Assembly (NCBI RefSeq): GCF_000612445.1
Contig: NZ_BALC01000002.1
Span: forward strand, 1 to 64,000
Origin: Liquorilactobacillus sucicola DSM 21376 = JCM 15457
Lineage (GTDB): Bacteria > Bacillota > Bacilli > Lactobacillales > Lactobacillaceae
Reading direction: 5' to 3'
DNA length: 64,000 nucleotides
Part shown: one piece after another, positions 1 to 9,311 of the stretch
Position numbering within the stretch: the first letter of the stretch is position 1
How the letters are laid out: the number at the start of each line of letters is the position of its first letter
Translations under genes and position numbers: made by a program
Notes under the pieces: model-generated
Database searches by the model: none
Seen by the model: the letters and a program-made list of their open reading frames with translations, nothing else
What the model was told of the DNA's origin: nothing

Positions 1-1
1 T

Positions 2-688
2 GGTAATAACACGATAAATGGTGTTGCATATTCAATGGACAAAAATAGCGGCGCAATAAGAAATATTGATACAGTTGGAATAAAATTGATGTCAGCAAAA
101 TTTGCTTCAAAAACAACTCAAACCATTGTTAATGTAAGTAATGGTGGTTCAAGTGCTAGAGTTTACCTGTATGAAAAAGACAAGAACGGCTTGTGGCAAA
201 AAACGTTGTCAACAACTGGGCATGTTGGTCGGAATGGTATCGGAACTACGCATGAAGGATTGAGTACAACTCCTATAGGAGCTTTTAGTCTTGGCTTGGC
301 ATTTGGTAAGTATCCAAAGGCGAAGCTTAATACTAGTCTTGCGTATCGTCAGATAGATGGTAATTCATACTGGATTGAAGATCCTAAGGATGCTCAATAC
401 AATACTTGGCAAGAACGCTCATGGGCAAACTATAAAAATGAGCATTTAATTGATTATACAAAGAAAGCACCAAATAATCAGTACGAGTATGCGATTGTGA
501 TTAACTATAATACAAAGCAAATTGTGCGGAATGCGGGTTCAGGTTTCTTTCTTCATGTTGACAATGGGATCAATACAGCTGGTTGTGTATCTGTTCCTAT
601 TGCGGTGATGGAGAAATTATTTACGAAGTTAGGTAATGGTGCATACATTGTAAATGTTAATGATATTAATCAGATAAAGAATTACTAG
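2..688 (+). CDS. L,D-transpeptidase (YkuD domain), 5' end outside the window
   Basis: The reading frame is open from base 2 with no stop, so the gene starts upstream; the first in-window ATG is at 35. The C-terminal half holds the YkuD signature: a His (about residue 174 counted from the ATG at 35) in the stretch FFLHVDNG and the catalytic Cys (about 184) in GCVS. Family members form 3-3 cross-links in peptidoglycan or anchor proteins to it, acting outside the membrane. The visible part has no signal peptide, which is expected if the N-terminus is missing. A perfect hairpin terminator follows at 733. The substrate cannot be told from the sequence. Confidence 0.85.
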   Translation, partial: GNNTINGVAYSMDKNSGAIRNIDTVGIKLMSAKFASKTTQTIVNVSNGGSSARVYLYEKDKNGLWQKTLSTTGHVGRNGIGTTHEGLSTTPIGAFSLGLAFGKYPKAKLNTSLAYRQIDGNSYWIEDPKDAQYNTWQERSWANYKNEHLIDYTKKAPNNQYEYAIVINYNTKQIVRNAGSGFFLHVDNGINTAGCVSVPIAVMEKLFTKLGNGAYIVNVNDINQIKNY

Positions 689-732
689 AGTGTGAAATAA
701 TTGAATAAAAAATCTAACTATTTTTTTGAAGG

Positions 733-774
733 GCAGAATAACAAAATTAATGTAATTTTGTTATTCTGCTTTTT
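733..774 (+). terminator. Rho-independent terminator after the L,D-transpeptidase gene
   Basis: A perfect 17-bp stem (arms 733-749 and 753-769, left arm starting GCAGAATAAC) with a 3-base loop is followed by five T. It lies 45 bases after the stop codon. Confidence 0.9.
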
Positions 775-845
775 AAGTTGTTAGAAAATAAAAATAGAAT
801 TTTAGCGAGTATTGTTTGTTCATTCATGGAAACAAACGTTTTAAA

Positions 846-896
846 TTGACTTTTTTTAAAACAACCGTTACATTCAATATATTGGTATATATCATT
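846..896 (+). promoter_or_regulatory. Promoter of proC-nagA-nagR with a candidate NagR operator
   Basis: A -35 box TTGACT (846-851) and a -10 box TACATT (869-874) are separated by 17 bases. Just downstream, at 881-896, lies an imperfect palindrome ATTGGTATATATCATT. It resembles the ATTGGTATA-type half-sites described for NagR/YvoA-family GntR regulators, and a gene of that family ends this operon. The promoter boxes are seen directly; assigning the operator to NagR is inference. Confidence 0.55.
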
Positions 897-927
897 TTTA
901 CTCGAACGAATATTGGAGGATACGGCA

Positions 928-1728
928 ATGAAATTAGGATTTATTGGCGCGGGACACATGGCACAAGCAATTATTAATGGCTGGCTTGATTCAGGGAAAG
1001 TCAATGGACTTGATATTTTTATTCATAGTGCGCACCGTGAAAGTTACGGTCCTTATGCACAAAAAAAGGGACTAGTAGCAGTTGAAAGTAACAATGAAGT
1101 TGTTGAAAAAACAGATATTATTTTTATTGCAGTCAAACCATTGATTTTAGGCAGTGTGCTTGCAGAAATAAAAGATAAAGTGAAAGCACAAAAAAAAGTT
1201 ATTGTTTCAATGGTTAGCGGTGTTTCTCTTGCTGAGATTCAAGAAGCATTGGGCAGTGATAAGGTTGAATTACTGCGAATAATGCCAAATGTTAACGTTG
1301 AGATTAACGAAGGAATAACTGCATTGGCAAAGAACGCGCATTTGACGTCGAAAAATTATCAGGTTTGTAGAGAACTTTTTGAAGCACTAGGTAAAACAAG
1401 TGAAGTGGCTGAGAAAGATTTCAGTACATTTGTTGCTCTCGGAGGCAGTTCGCCAGCATTTGTTTATTTCTTTATAGATTCGCTTGCTAGAGCGGGTGTT
1501 AAGTATGGCTTGTCAAAAAAACAGGCAACGGAAGTAGCAGCACAAGCAGTGGTAGGAAGTGCCAAAAAGGTATTGGCCACATCGCGAACACCATGGGAAC
1601 TTGTAGATGAGGTTTCATCCCCAGGTGGGACCACGGTTGCGGGTTTGCTGGCAATGGAAGAAGCTGGATTTATGACATCAATCGTAAAGGCTGTAGATGC
1701 TACGATTGCAAAAGATCGGGAGAAATAA
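928..1728 (+). CDS. proC: Pyrroline-5-carboxylate reductase
   Basis: The enzyme catalyses the last step of proline synthesis, NAD(P)H-dependent reduction of 1-pyrroline-5-carboxylate, in the cytoplasm. The protein has 266 residues, normal for ProC. The N-terminal Rossmann motif GFIGAGHMA and the C-terminal dimer/active-site stretch SSPGGTTVAGL are both present. I chose the ATG at 928 over the upstream TTG at 913 because GGAGGA (915-920) is correctly spaced for 928. It is first in an apparent operon with nagA (20-base gap) and nagR, an unusual pairing of proline synthesis with amino-sugar catabolism. Confidence 0.93.
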   Translation: MKLGFIGAGHMAQAIINGWLDSGKVNGLDIFIHSAHRESYGPYAQKKGLVAVESNNEVVEKTDIIFIAVKPLILGSVLAEIKDKVKAQKKVIVSMVSGVSLAEIQEALGSDKVELLRIMPNVNVEINEGITALAKNAHLTSKNYQVCRELFEALGKTSEVAEKDFSTFVALGGSSPAFVYFFIDSLARAGVKYGLSKKQATEVAAQAVVGSAKKVLATSRTPWELVDEVSSPGGTTVAGLLAMEEAGFMTSIVKAVDATIAKDREK

Positions 1729-1748
1729 AAAGACAAGGAGCCAAGAAA

Positions 1749-2882
1749 ATGCTAACGGTATTGAAACACGGAACGATTTATACAGGAAGTGAAAAAATAG
1801 CAGACGGATATCTGCGCTTCAGCGATAAAATTGAAGCAGTTGGCCCGATGAGTGAATATAAAGCATTTGCTGGTGATAGGGTATTTGATGCAACGGGTAA
1901 AATAATTGTACCTGGTTTTATTGATGTCCATAGTCACGGCGGGTATGGTTTTGACTCAATGGATGGGGATCCAGAACAGATTGATAAAATGGTTAATGCA
2001 ATGGTGCATGAAGGGATAACAAGTTATTTTGCAACAACAATGACACAAGCCCCTGCTGCAATTGCTAAGGCAATGAGCGGAATAAAAAAGGCTGCTGAAC
2101 GGAACCCAATTATTCAAGGAATTCACTTGGAGGGACCGTTTATTTCGCCTGTGTTTAAAGGAGCGCAACCGGAGAAATATATTCAAGCACCAGATGTTAA
2201 GTTATTTGATGAATGGAACGAATTAGCAGGACACTTAATTAGACTAGTAACCTATGCGCCGGAACATCAGGCAACAGCAGCTTTTGAGGATTATTGTTTA
2301 GAACATGGCATTGTGTTGTCAATTGGTCATAGCAACGCAAAACGCGAGGAATTACTTACATCTAGGGCAAGTCATGTAACACATTTATACAATGCACAAC
2401 GGGAATTTAAACATCGACAGCCGGGAGTGACAGGACATGCCTTGCTAGAGGATAACATTTACTGTGAGTTGATCGCTGATGGATTTCATGTTGTACCGGA
2501 TATGCTTCGCTTAGCTTACGAGTTGAAAGGACCAGAAAAAATTGAGCTTGTGACTGACTCGATGCGTGCTAAGGGGATGCCTGAAGGGGTCTCTGAATTA
2601 GGGGGACAAAAGGTAATTGTAAAAGACAAGCAAGCACGCCTAGAGACTGGAAACTTAGCTGGTTCTGTATTGAAATATCCAGATGCCTTCAGAAATATCA
2701 TGAAATTTACTGGTTGTGGAATAGCGGAAGCAGTACTGATGTCCTCCGTCAATCAGGCACGTGAATTTGATTTAAAGAATAAGGGCAGTTTGGTTGTTGG
2801 TAAGGATGCTGATTTAAATCTTTTTGATGCTGACCTACATTTGGTTGAAACGTACAGCCTTGGAAGACATTATCAAAATTAA
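1749..2882 (+). CDS. nagA: N-acetylglucosamine-6-phosphate deacetylase
   Basis: The enzyme removes acetate from N-acetylglucosamine 6-phosphate, giving glucosamine 6-phosphate for glycolysis or wall-precursor synthesis. The 377 residues match the amidohydrolase family. Visible metal and substrate motifs are HSHGGYGFD near residue 61, HLEGPF near 127, GHSNA near 193, THLYNA near 211 and the catalytic Asp in LVTDSM near 273. An AAGGAG ribosome site stands before the ATG. It lies between proC and the GntR regulator gene, and the adjacency to nagR supports control by amino-sugar phosphates. Confidence 0.95.
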   Translation: MLTVLKHGTIYTGSEKIADGYLRFSDKIEAVGPMSEYKAFAGDRVFDATGKIIVPGFIDVHSHGGYGFDSMDGDPEQIDKMVNAMVHEGITSYFATTMTQAPAAIAKAMSGIKKAAERNPIIQGIHLEGPFISPVFKGAQPEKYIQAPDVKLFDEWNELAGHLIRLVTYAPEHQATAAFEDYCLEHGIVLSIGHSNAKREELLTSRASHVTHLYNAQREFKHRQPGVTGHALLEDNIYCELIADGFHVVPDMLRLAYELKGPEKIELVTDSMRAKGMPEGVSELGGQKVIVKDKQARLETGNLAGSVLKYPDAFRNIMKFTGCGIAEAVLMSSVNQAREFDLKNKGSLVVGKDADLNLFDADLHLVETYSLGRHYQN

Positions 2883-2902
2883 TCTAACGATGGAGGAAAA
2901 AA

Positions 2903-3601
2903 ATGACCTCACCTATATATATTCAAATTCATAATGACATCAAACGTTCAATTGAGTCCGGCAAATGGAAAATTGGAGATCGGATTCCTTCTGAGCGCGA
3001 GTTGGCAGTTGATTTTGGTGTGAGTCGAATGACTTTGCGTCAAGCGGTACAAACGCTTGTTGATGAAGGCATATTAGAACGGCATGTTGGGTCGGGGACC
3101 TATGTGGCACGCCAAAAAGTTCAAGAAAAAATGTCAGGTGTAACTAGTTTCACTGAGCTAACCAAGGCACAGGGCAAAACTCCTTCAAGTAAAACAATTT
3201 CTTATCATGTAGCCACACCATCTTTAAGTGAACTAGAAAAGCTTAAATTAGGTGAAAAAGAACTAGTTTTACGGATGGAGCGAATACGTTATGCGGATGA
3301 AACACCTATTTGTTTCGAAGTTGCGACAGTTCCACAGGAATTGGTAAAAAGTTATAACAAAGATCAAGTGACAAGCTCGCTTTACCATGTTCTTGAAGAA
3401 AGTGGGTATGCCATCGGTCATGCTGAGCAAACGGTCTCGGCGATGCTGGCTTCGGAAAAAATAGCAGACTATCTTGAGATCAGACGTGGGGATGCTATTT
3501 TACGTCTGCGTCAGATAACAAATTTATCTAATGGACAACCCTTTGAGTATGTCAGGACACAATATGCCGGTGCTCGCTTTGAGTTTTACTTGGAAAAATA
3601 G
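2903..3601 (+). CDS. nagR: GntR-family transcriptional regulator with UTRA domain (NagR-like)
   Basis: Residues 1-70 form a GntR winged helix (PSERELAVDFGVSRMTLRQA is the recognition region) and residues 85-230 a UTRA ligand-binding domain typical of the HutC subfamily. NagR/YvoA members repress amino-sugar genes and release DNA on binding glucosamine 6-phosphate or N-acetylglucosamine 6-phosphate. The gene follows nagA by 20 bases and has a GGAGG ribosome site. The name rests on family and context. A palindrome in the operon promoter (881-896) is the likely target. Confidence 0.85.
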   Translation: MTSPIYIQIHNDIKRSIESGKWKIGDRIPSERELAVDFGVSRMTLRQAVQTLVDEGILERHVGSGTYVARQKVQEKMSGVTSFTELTKAQGKTPSSKTISYHVATPSLSELEKLKLGEKELVLRMERIRYADETPICFEVATVPQELVKSYNKDQVTSSLYHVLEESGYAIGHAEQTVSAMLASEKIADYLEIRRGDAILRLRQITNLSNGQPFEYVRTQYAGARFEFYLEK

Positions 3602-3618
3602 GATTTGTTAGAAAGTCA

Positions 3619-3666
3619 AAAAGCTTAAGATCTTGTCGTGGTGAAATCGGCTGGTCTTAAGCTTTT
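3619..3666. terminator. Bidirectional terminator between nagR and tagA
   Basis: The arms 3619-3630 and 3655-3666 (AAAAGCTTAAGA and its complement) form a 12-bp stem bounded by A and T runs, between convergent genes. It can serve nagR on the plus strand and the tagA-like gene on the minus strand. Confidence 0.8.
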
Positions 3667-3700
3667 ACTGTTTACCGGTGGAGAAATTTAACACGCAAAA

Positions 3701-4405
3701 TCAGCAAAAGGTACTTAGCAAAGCAAGCATCCTGCCAAAACGACTGGGTTCTTGTAAGAGACGATAAAACCATTCTAAGTGATGCTTTTGCCAAAAAAGC
3801 GGGGCACGTTTAGTAACGCCAGCTAAGACATCGAAGCTGCCGCCAACACCCATCCAAAGAGCCTGTGAACTATTTCGATAATCATTAATGAAAAACTCTT
3901 GCTTCGGAAATCCCAGTGCTACGAAAACAAAATCTGGTGCTGTTTGTTGAATCTCATGTGTGATAATTTGTTCATCCTTGAAATACCCATCATGATAGCC
4001 AGCAATCACCAACTGAGGATAATTTTGTGTGACCTTAGCAATCAGTTTGGTGATTACTTCAGGTTTAGCACCCAAAAAATAAACTCGTTTCTGTTTTTCG
4101 TTTGCAAATTCTAGAAGGGCACTGAGTGTATCGAACCCTGTGACACGTTCTGGTAAAGGCTGATTCAGAAGTTTAGCGCCCTTGATTATGCCAATTCCAT
4201 CTGCGATTGTGTAATCAGCGTTATTTAAAATAGCAGCATATCTTTTATTTTTACGCGCAAAGAGAACGATTTCTGGATTTGCAGTCACTATGAAACGATT
4301 TCGGTGTAAGCAGCTATCTTTTTTTAATTGTGTCAGTAGTTCTTGATTAGTTATTTTTGTAAAATTGATACCTAAAATATTTACACGTGGATATAGATGT
4401 GACAT
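3701..4405 (-). CDS. tagA: WecG/TagA/CpsF-family glycosyltransferase, C-terminus altered by an apparent frameshift
   Basis: TagA adds N-acetylmannosamine to the undecaprenyl-diphosphate-GlcNAc made by TagO (61241 in this window), completing the disaccharide linkage unit of wall teichoic acid on the inner membrane face. Family motifs are TANPEIV, NADYTIADGIG, VFVALGFPKQE and WMGVGGSFDVLAG. As written, the frame ends LALLSTFC. With one extra base near 3718 it continues LALPKYLL and stops at 3672, matching the usual RMLALPKF-type family ending. I take the true gene as 3672-4405. The nearest hairpin (3619-3666) then sits directly after the stop. Confidence 0.85.
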   Translation of the reverse strand: MSHLYPRVNILGINFTKITNQELLTQLKKDSCLHRNRFIVTANPEIVLFARKNKRYAAILNNADYTIADGIGIIKGAKLLNQPLPERVTGFDTLSALLEFANEKQKRVYFLGAKPEVITKLIAKVTQNYPQLVIAGYHDGYFKDEQIITHEIQQTAPDFVFVALGFPKQEFFINDYRNSSQALWMGVGGSFDVLAGVTKRAPLFWQKHHLEWFYRLLQEPSRFGRMLALLSTFC

Positions 4406-4564
4406 GTCGCTTTAACCTACCTTCAAAAGATTACACTCAGTATAACAGAAAAAATGACGATATTATGAAAAAGTGATAGAATGATGCAATAGTGTAAAAA
4501 CGGCAACACTTACGCTGCGCGCCTAATTAAGTAACTCAGTTGACTGCTGAGAAGGAGAATAAAA

Positions 4565-6028
4565 ATGTTAACGAATTACCCAGATGATAGTTATGCACTG
4601 CATACAGATGAGTATCAGTTGAATATGATACAAACATACTGGTTGCAGGGCATTGACCAGAAAAAAGCAGTTTTTGAAGTGTATTTTAGAAAATTACCTT
4701 TTAAAAATGGCTATGCAATATTTGCAGGGCTTGAACGTGTGATTGAATATATTTCAAATCTGCGTTTTTCTGAGTCAGATCTAGCTTATCTGAAAGAGAC
4801 AGGAAATTTTTCAGAAGAATTCCTTACTTACCTGAGTGAGTTTAAATTTACGGCAACTATCCGATCAGCGATTGAGGGGGAGGTTGTATTCAACAATGAA
4901 CCGATTCTGCAAGTTGAGGGACCTCTGGCAGACTGCCAATTAGTTGAAACGGCAATACTGAATATAATTAATTACCAGACTCTGATAGCGACAAAGGCTG
5001 CAAGAATTCGTTCAGTTGTTCATAATGATGCGATTATGGAATTTGGAACAAGACGTGCTCAAGAATTTGATGCTGCTATTTGGGGAACACGAGCAGCCTA
5101 TATTGGCGGTTTTGATGCAACAAGCAATGTTCGTGCAAGCAAAATTTTTGGCATTCCTACAAGTGGAACGCACGCTCATGCATTAGTCCAGGCCTACCGC
5201 AGTGATTATGAAGCATTCAAAGCTTATGCAAAAACCCATAAAGATTGCGTGTTCCTTGTTGATACATACGATACGTTACGTAGTGGGGTGCCGAATGCAA
5301 TCAAGATTGCGCGTGAATTCGGAGAAGAGATAAATTTTCTGGGTGTGAGAATTGACTCTGGAGATATGGCCTATATTTCGAAAAGAGTACGTGAACAATT
5401 GGATGAAGCAGGTTTTCCTGATGCGAAAATCTATGCTTCAAATGATCTTGATGAAAAAACAATTACTAACTTGAAAATGCAAGGTGCTAAGATTGATGTT
5501 TGGGGCGTTGGAACCAAACTTATCACAGCTTTTGATCAACCAGCTTTAGGTGCTGTTTACAAAATGGTCGCAATTGAGAATAAAAGCGGCGAATTAGAGG
5601 ATACCATTAAACTTTCTAGCAACGCGGAAAAGGTTTCAACTCCTGGCAAAAAACAGGTTTGGCGCATTACTAAAAAGGAGGATGGAAAATCAGAAGGTGA
5701 TTATATTGCTTTATGGAATGAAGATCCGCGAAAAGAGGAGTCTTTGTACATGTTTCATCCTCAATATGTTTATATTAATAAAAATGTGACGGATTTTGAT
5801 GCCCGACCATTGCTACAAGATATTTTTAAGGACGGAAAATTGGTGTATCAACTGCCCTCATTAGTTGAAATTAAGCAATATGCGCATGAACGTTTGGATA
5901 GTTTATGGGAAGAATATAAGCGCGACCTTAATCCACAAGATTATCCAGTCGACCTCTCGCAGGAATGTTATGACAATAAAATGAAAATTATAAAAGAAAT
6001 CCGTGAAGATATCGGAAAAAAAGCGTAA
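4565..6028 (+). CDS. pncB: Nicotinate phosphoribosyltransferase
   Basis: The enzyme converts nicotinic acid and PRPP to nicotinate mononucleotide, the entry step of the Preiss-Handler NAD salvage route. It has 487 residues, the length of the long bacterial type. FGTRRAQEFDAA, the GTHAHALVQAY stretch with the catalytic His region, and FLVDTYDTL are present. Upstream are an extended -10 TGATAGAAT (4474-4482), an AGTGT/ACACT inverted repeat, and a CTCAG/CTGAG hairpin just before the GAAGGAG ribosome site. These could be regulatory, but I cannot name a regulator. nadE follows by about 115 bases. Confidence 0.95.
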   Translation: MLTNYPDDSYALHTDEYQLNMIQTYWLQGIDQKKAVFEVYFRKLPFKNGYAIFAGLERVIEYISNLRFSESDLAYLKETGNFSEEFLTYLSEFKFTATIRSAIEGEVVFNNEPILQVEGPLADCQLVETAILNIINYQTLIATKAARIRSVVHNDAIMEFGTRRAQEFDAAIWGTRAAYIGGFDATSNVRASKIFGIPTSGTHAHALVQAYRSDYEAFKAYAKTHKDCVFLVDTYDTLRSGVPNAIKIAREFGEEINFLGVRIDSGDMAYISKRVREQLDEAGFPDAKIYASNDLDEKTITNLKMQGAKIDVWGVGTKLITAFDQPALGAVYKMVAIENKSGELEDTIKLSSNAEKVSTPGKKQVWRITKKEDGKSEGDYIALWNEDPRKEESLYMFHPQYVYINKNVTDFDARPLLQDIFKDGKLVYQLPSLVEIKQYAHERLDSLWEEYKRDLNPQDYPVDLSQECYDNKMKIIKEIREDIGKKA

Positions 6029-6144
6029 AATTAGATTGATGACAGATAATATTACATCTGCTTAATACGGATAGTCGGGGATACTACAAAAAGAGTATTT
6101 TAAGTGGTATACCTGTGCTATTAACAACACAAGGAGTGAATAAA

Positions 6145-6972
6145 ATGCGACAATTGCAGCAGAAAATTATTGCAGATTTAAAAGTGAGTCCAAAAATTGA
6201 ACCTCAACTAGAAATCAGGCGCAGCGTTGACTTTTTGAAGGAATATCTAAAAAAGAATTCGTTTCTAAAAACTCTTGTTCTTGGTATTTCAGGTGGACAG
6301 GATTCAACTCTTACGGGTAAATTATGTCAAATGGCTATCAGTGAATTGAGGTCTGAGACAAAAGATGAGGCGTATAAGTTTGTTGCTGTTCGATTGCCAT
6401 ATGGAAATCAGGAGGATGAGCAGGATGCAATGGATGCAATTGCATTTATGCAGGCTGATGAGACGGTTAGAATCAACATTAAAGCTGCAACTGACGCAAC
6501 GGTTGCAAGTATTGAGGAAAATAACCTCAAGGTCAGTGACTTTAATAAGGGGAATATCAAAGCTCGGCAAAGAATGATTGCTCAATATGGTGTTGCTAGT
6601 GCTGTAAAGGGGGCGGTTGTTGGAACCGATCATGCTGCTGAGGCAGTAACGGGTTTCTATACAAAGTATGGTGACGGTGGGGCAGACATTACTCCCATTT
6701 GGCGCTTGGACAAACGCCAAGGCCGTTCCTTGTTGGAACTGCTTAAGGCACCCAAACATTTGTACAAAAAAACACCAACTGCTGATTTAGAAGATAATCG
6801 GCCGGCTTTACCCGATGAAGTAGCTCTTGGGGTAACCTATGATGATATTGATAATTATCTTGAAGGATACGAAGTGAACGAAGAAGCAGCTGCTAAAATT
6901 GAATCTTGGTACTTGCGAACTCAGCATAAGCGCCATTTGCCAATCACAGTTTTTGATAAGTTTTGGAAATAA
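6145..6972 (+). CDS. nadE: NH3-dependent NAD(+) synthetase
   Basis: NadE amidates nicotinate adenine dinucleotide to NAD with ATP and ammonia. The P-loop-like pyrophosphatase motif [11 protein letters not shown] lies near residue 45, and [20 protein letters not shown] is the substrate-binding segment. The ATG at 6145 is preferred over the upstream in-frame codon at 6115 because it has AAGGAG 8 bases upstream and gives 275 residues, the normal length. It forms a salvage module with pncB and has no glutaminase domain, so it depends on free ammonia. Confidence 0.95.
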   Translation: MRQLQQKIIADLKVSPKIEPQLEIRRSVDFLKEYLKKNSFLKTLVLGISGGQDSTLTGKLCQMAISELRSETKDEAYKFVAVRLPYGNQEDEQDAMDAIAFMQADETVRINIKAATDATVASIEENNLKVSDFNKGNIKARQRMIAQYGVASAVKGAVVGTDHAAEAVTGFYTKYGDGGADITPIWRLDKRQGRSLLELLKAPKHLYKKTPTADLEDNRPALPDEVALGVTYDDIDNYLEGYEVNEEAAAKIESWYLRTQHKRHLPITVFDKFWK

Positions 6973-6973
6973 G

Positions 6974-7047
6974 TCAGCAATTTAATTTTAGTATTGCTGT
7001 TTTAAGTAGGCCTGTCCATTATCGTGCTATAATGGACAGGTATTTTT
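6974..7047 (+). terminator. Two tandem hairpins after nadE
   Basis: The first hairpin is CAGCAAT...ATTGCTG followed by TTTT (about 6974-7003). The second is a 12-bp stem with arms 7011-7022 (CCTGTCCATTAT) and 7029-7040, followed by TATTTTT. The second one also contains TGCTATAAT, an extended -10 sequence, so its role as terminator, promoter or both is open. Confidence 0.6.
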
Positions 7048-7121
7048 CACGGATTGTTAGCACTATTATTATCGGATAGGTGGAAATCTCGAAAACTTTA
7101 AAGATAGGGGACATGTGCATA

Positions 7122-9311
7122 ATGAATATTGAGATTGAAAAAAATGTTGCTCAAAAGGTAGGAATTTCTTTCAAAAATGTGCATGCAGCTTTGGAGCTTT
7201 TGCACGCAGGAGACACGGTTCCCTTTATCGCACGTTATCGTAAAGAACGAACAGGCAGTATGGATGAAGTTGTACTGCGGGATATTCAAAGCATCTACCA
7301 AGTCAATGAAAAGTTAGCTTCTTACAAACAAAAGGTCATGAATGCTATCGCTGACCAAGGTCAGATGACAGAGAATTTACAAAAACAAATAAAAAATGCA
7401 AAGACACTTCAAGTTGTCGAGGATCTGTATCTTCCTTTTAAAAAGAAACGAAAAACACGGGCAACAGCAGCAAAAGAAGCGGGACTAATACCATTTGCTG
7501 ATTGGCTATTGACCTTTCCGCAGAACGGAATAAGTGAAAGGGCTGCAAATTTCATAAATCTTGAACAGCACATTTCGAATGTCGAAGACGTTATCGCAGG
7601 TGCTCAAGATATAATTGCAGAAACAGTCAGCGAAAACGCCGTTTTTAGAGCCTATATTCGAAAAACGATTAAAAAAACTGGTTCCTTGTTGGCGAGAAGA
7701 AAAAATGCTGCAAAAGATGAAAAAGGTATTTTTAGAGATTACTACGAGTTTGAAGAAACTATAACTAAGATACCGTCGTACCGTGTTTTGGCACTTGATC
7801 GCGGGGAAAAAGCAGGTGTTTTATCTTTAAAACTAAAAAGCGACGAAGAATACATCTTGCGTTATCTGCATTCACAGTTAATCTTGCAACAGACGGGTCC
7901 TGCAGTTGATCTAATAGTAACTGCATATACGGATGGTTTTAAAAGATTGATTAAACCAGCACTGGAGCGTGAAATACGTAATCAGTTGACGGAAAAGGCG
8001 CATGAACATGCAATTGAGGTTTTTGGAGATAATTTATACCACCTTCTAATGCAAGCACCTCTTAAAGGAAAAATAACGTTGGGATTTGATCCTGCGTATC
8101 GGACAGGATGCAAATTAGCAATTGTCGATCAAACCGGAAAGTTTGTTGCGAAGCAAGTAATTTATCCGCATGCTCGAAAAAAAGGCGAAGATGCATCAGG
8201 TACGCAAAAAAAGAAAGCTGCCATTGAATTTGAGAATTTGTTAGAAAAATATCAGGTTGAAATGATTGCAATTGGCAATGGAACAGCGAGTCGAGAGTCA
8301 GAACAGTTTGTTGCACAAATAATTCAAAACTGCGCACGTCAGATTTACTATGTGATTGTCAGTGAGGCTGGAGCTTCGGTTTACTCAGCTAGTCAAATTG
8401 CACGTTCAGAATTTCCTGACTTTAATGTTGAAGAACGTTCAGCTGTTAGCATCGCTCGTCGTTTGCAAGACCCGCTAGCAGAATTAATCAAAATTGATCC
8501 ACAGGCAATCGGGGTTGGTCAGTATCAGCATGATCTGCCGCAAAGTAAGCTGCAAGAACGGCTAGCTAATGTTATTGAAACGGCAGTCAATCAAGTAGGA
8601 GTAGATCTGAACACTGCAAGTATCCAATTATTACAACATGTAGCAGGGCTGAATGCAGTAACTGCTACTAATATTGTAAAATATCGTAACGAGAATGGCG
8701 CTTTTACGAGAAGAGCGGAGCTGAAGAAGGTAAGCCGTTTGGGTCCGAAGGCTTATCAGCAAGCTGCAGGCTTTTTGCGTATCCCAGATGGTAGCAATAT
8801 TTTAGATAACACCGATATTCATCCTGAAAGTTATGCATTGACACGGCACTTGCTAAATTATTTGGAAATCGACTTGGCAGATATTGGTACGCGGGAAAGT
8901 GTTAAAATTATCTCTGAACAAAACAGTGTTAGTTTGGCTGAAAGGCTGCAGGCAGGACGCGAAACGATTGCGGATATTTTAAAAAGCCTGCAAAAGCCAG
9001 GCAGAGATATGCGTGAAGAATTACCAGCACCGCTTTTGAGACAAGACGTATTGAAGATGGAAGATCTAAGCGAAGGAATGAAATTGCAGGGAACAGTACG
9101 CAATGTGGTCGATTTTGGAGCCTTTGTCGATATTGGGGTCAAGCAAGACGGACTGGTTCATATTTCAAAACTAACAGATAGGTTTATAAGCAAACCGCAC
9201 GAAGTTGTTTCGGTGGGGGATATTGTCACTGTCTGGATTGAAAATATTGATCTTACACGGCAACGTATACAGTTGACAATGCTTGATCCCGAGAAGAGTA
9301 AAGTACGATGA
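7122..9311 (+). CDS. tex: Tex-family RNA-binding transcription accessory protein
   Basis: Tex is a large cytoplasmic nucleic-acid-binding protein implicated in transcription and genome stability. The order is as expected: N-terminal helical domain, YqgF/RNase H-like domain (LGFDPAYRTGCKLA near residue 320), helix-hairpin-helix repeats (NTASIQLLQHVAGLNAVTA) and a C-terminal S1 domain (VDFGAFVDIGVKQDGLVHIS). The start is uncertain: GTG 7080, ATG 7113 and ATG 7122 are in frame. 7122 gives the canonical MNIEIEKNVAQ beginning and puts AGGGG about 11 bases upstream. It overlaps sprT by 4 bases. Confidence 0.92.
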   Translation: MNIEIEKNVAQKVGISFKNVHAALELLHAGDTVPFIARYRKERTGSMDEVVLRDIQSIYQVNEKLASYKQKVMNAIADQGQMTENLQKQIKNAKTLQVVEDLYLPFKKKRKTRATAAKEAGLIPFADWLLTFPQNGISERAANFINLEQHISNVEDVIAGAQDIIAETVSENAVFRAYIRKTIKKTGSLLARRKNAAKDEKGIFRDYYEFEETITKIPSYRVLALDRGEKAGVLSLKLKSDEEYILRYLHSQLILQQTGPAVDLIVTAYTDGFKRLIKPALEREIRNQLTEKAHEHAIEVFGDNLYHLLMQAPLKGKITLGFDPAYRTGCKLAIVDQTGKFVAKQVIYPHARKKGEDASGTQKKKAAIEFENLLEKYQVEMIAIGNGTASRESEQFVAQIIQNCARQIYYVIVSEAGASVYSASQIARSEFPDFNVEERSAVSIARRLQDPLAELIKIDPQAIGVGQYQHDLPQSKLQERLANVIETAVNQVGVDLNTASIQLLQHVAGLNAVTATNIVKYRNENGAFTRRAELKKVSRLGPKAYQQAAGFLRIPDGSNILDNTDIHPESYALTRHLLNYLEIDLADIGTRESVKIISEQNSVSLAERLQAGRETIADILKSLQKPGRDMREELPAPLLRQDVLKMEDLSEGMKLQGTVRNVVDFGAFVDIGVKQDGLVHISKLTDRFISKPHEVVSVGDIVTVWIENIDLTRQRIQLTMLDPEKSKVR

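Noticed and set aside
747-1004. Antisense and alternative-frame open frames overlapping proC and many other genes
   Set aside because: They are shadows of well-supported genes, with no ribosome sites, no family similarity and unnatural composition.
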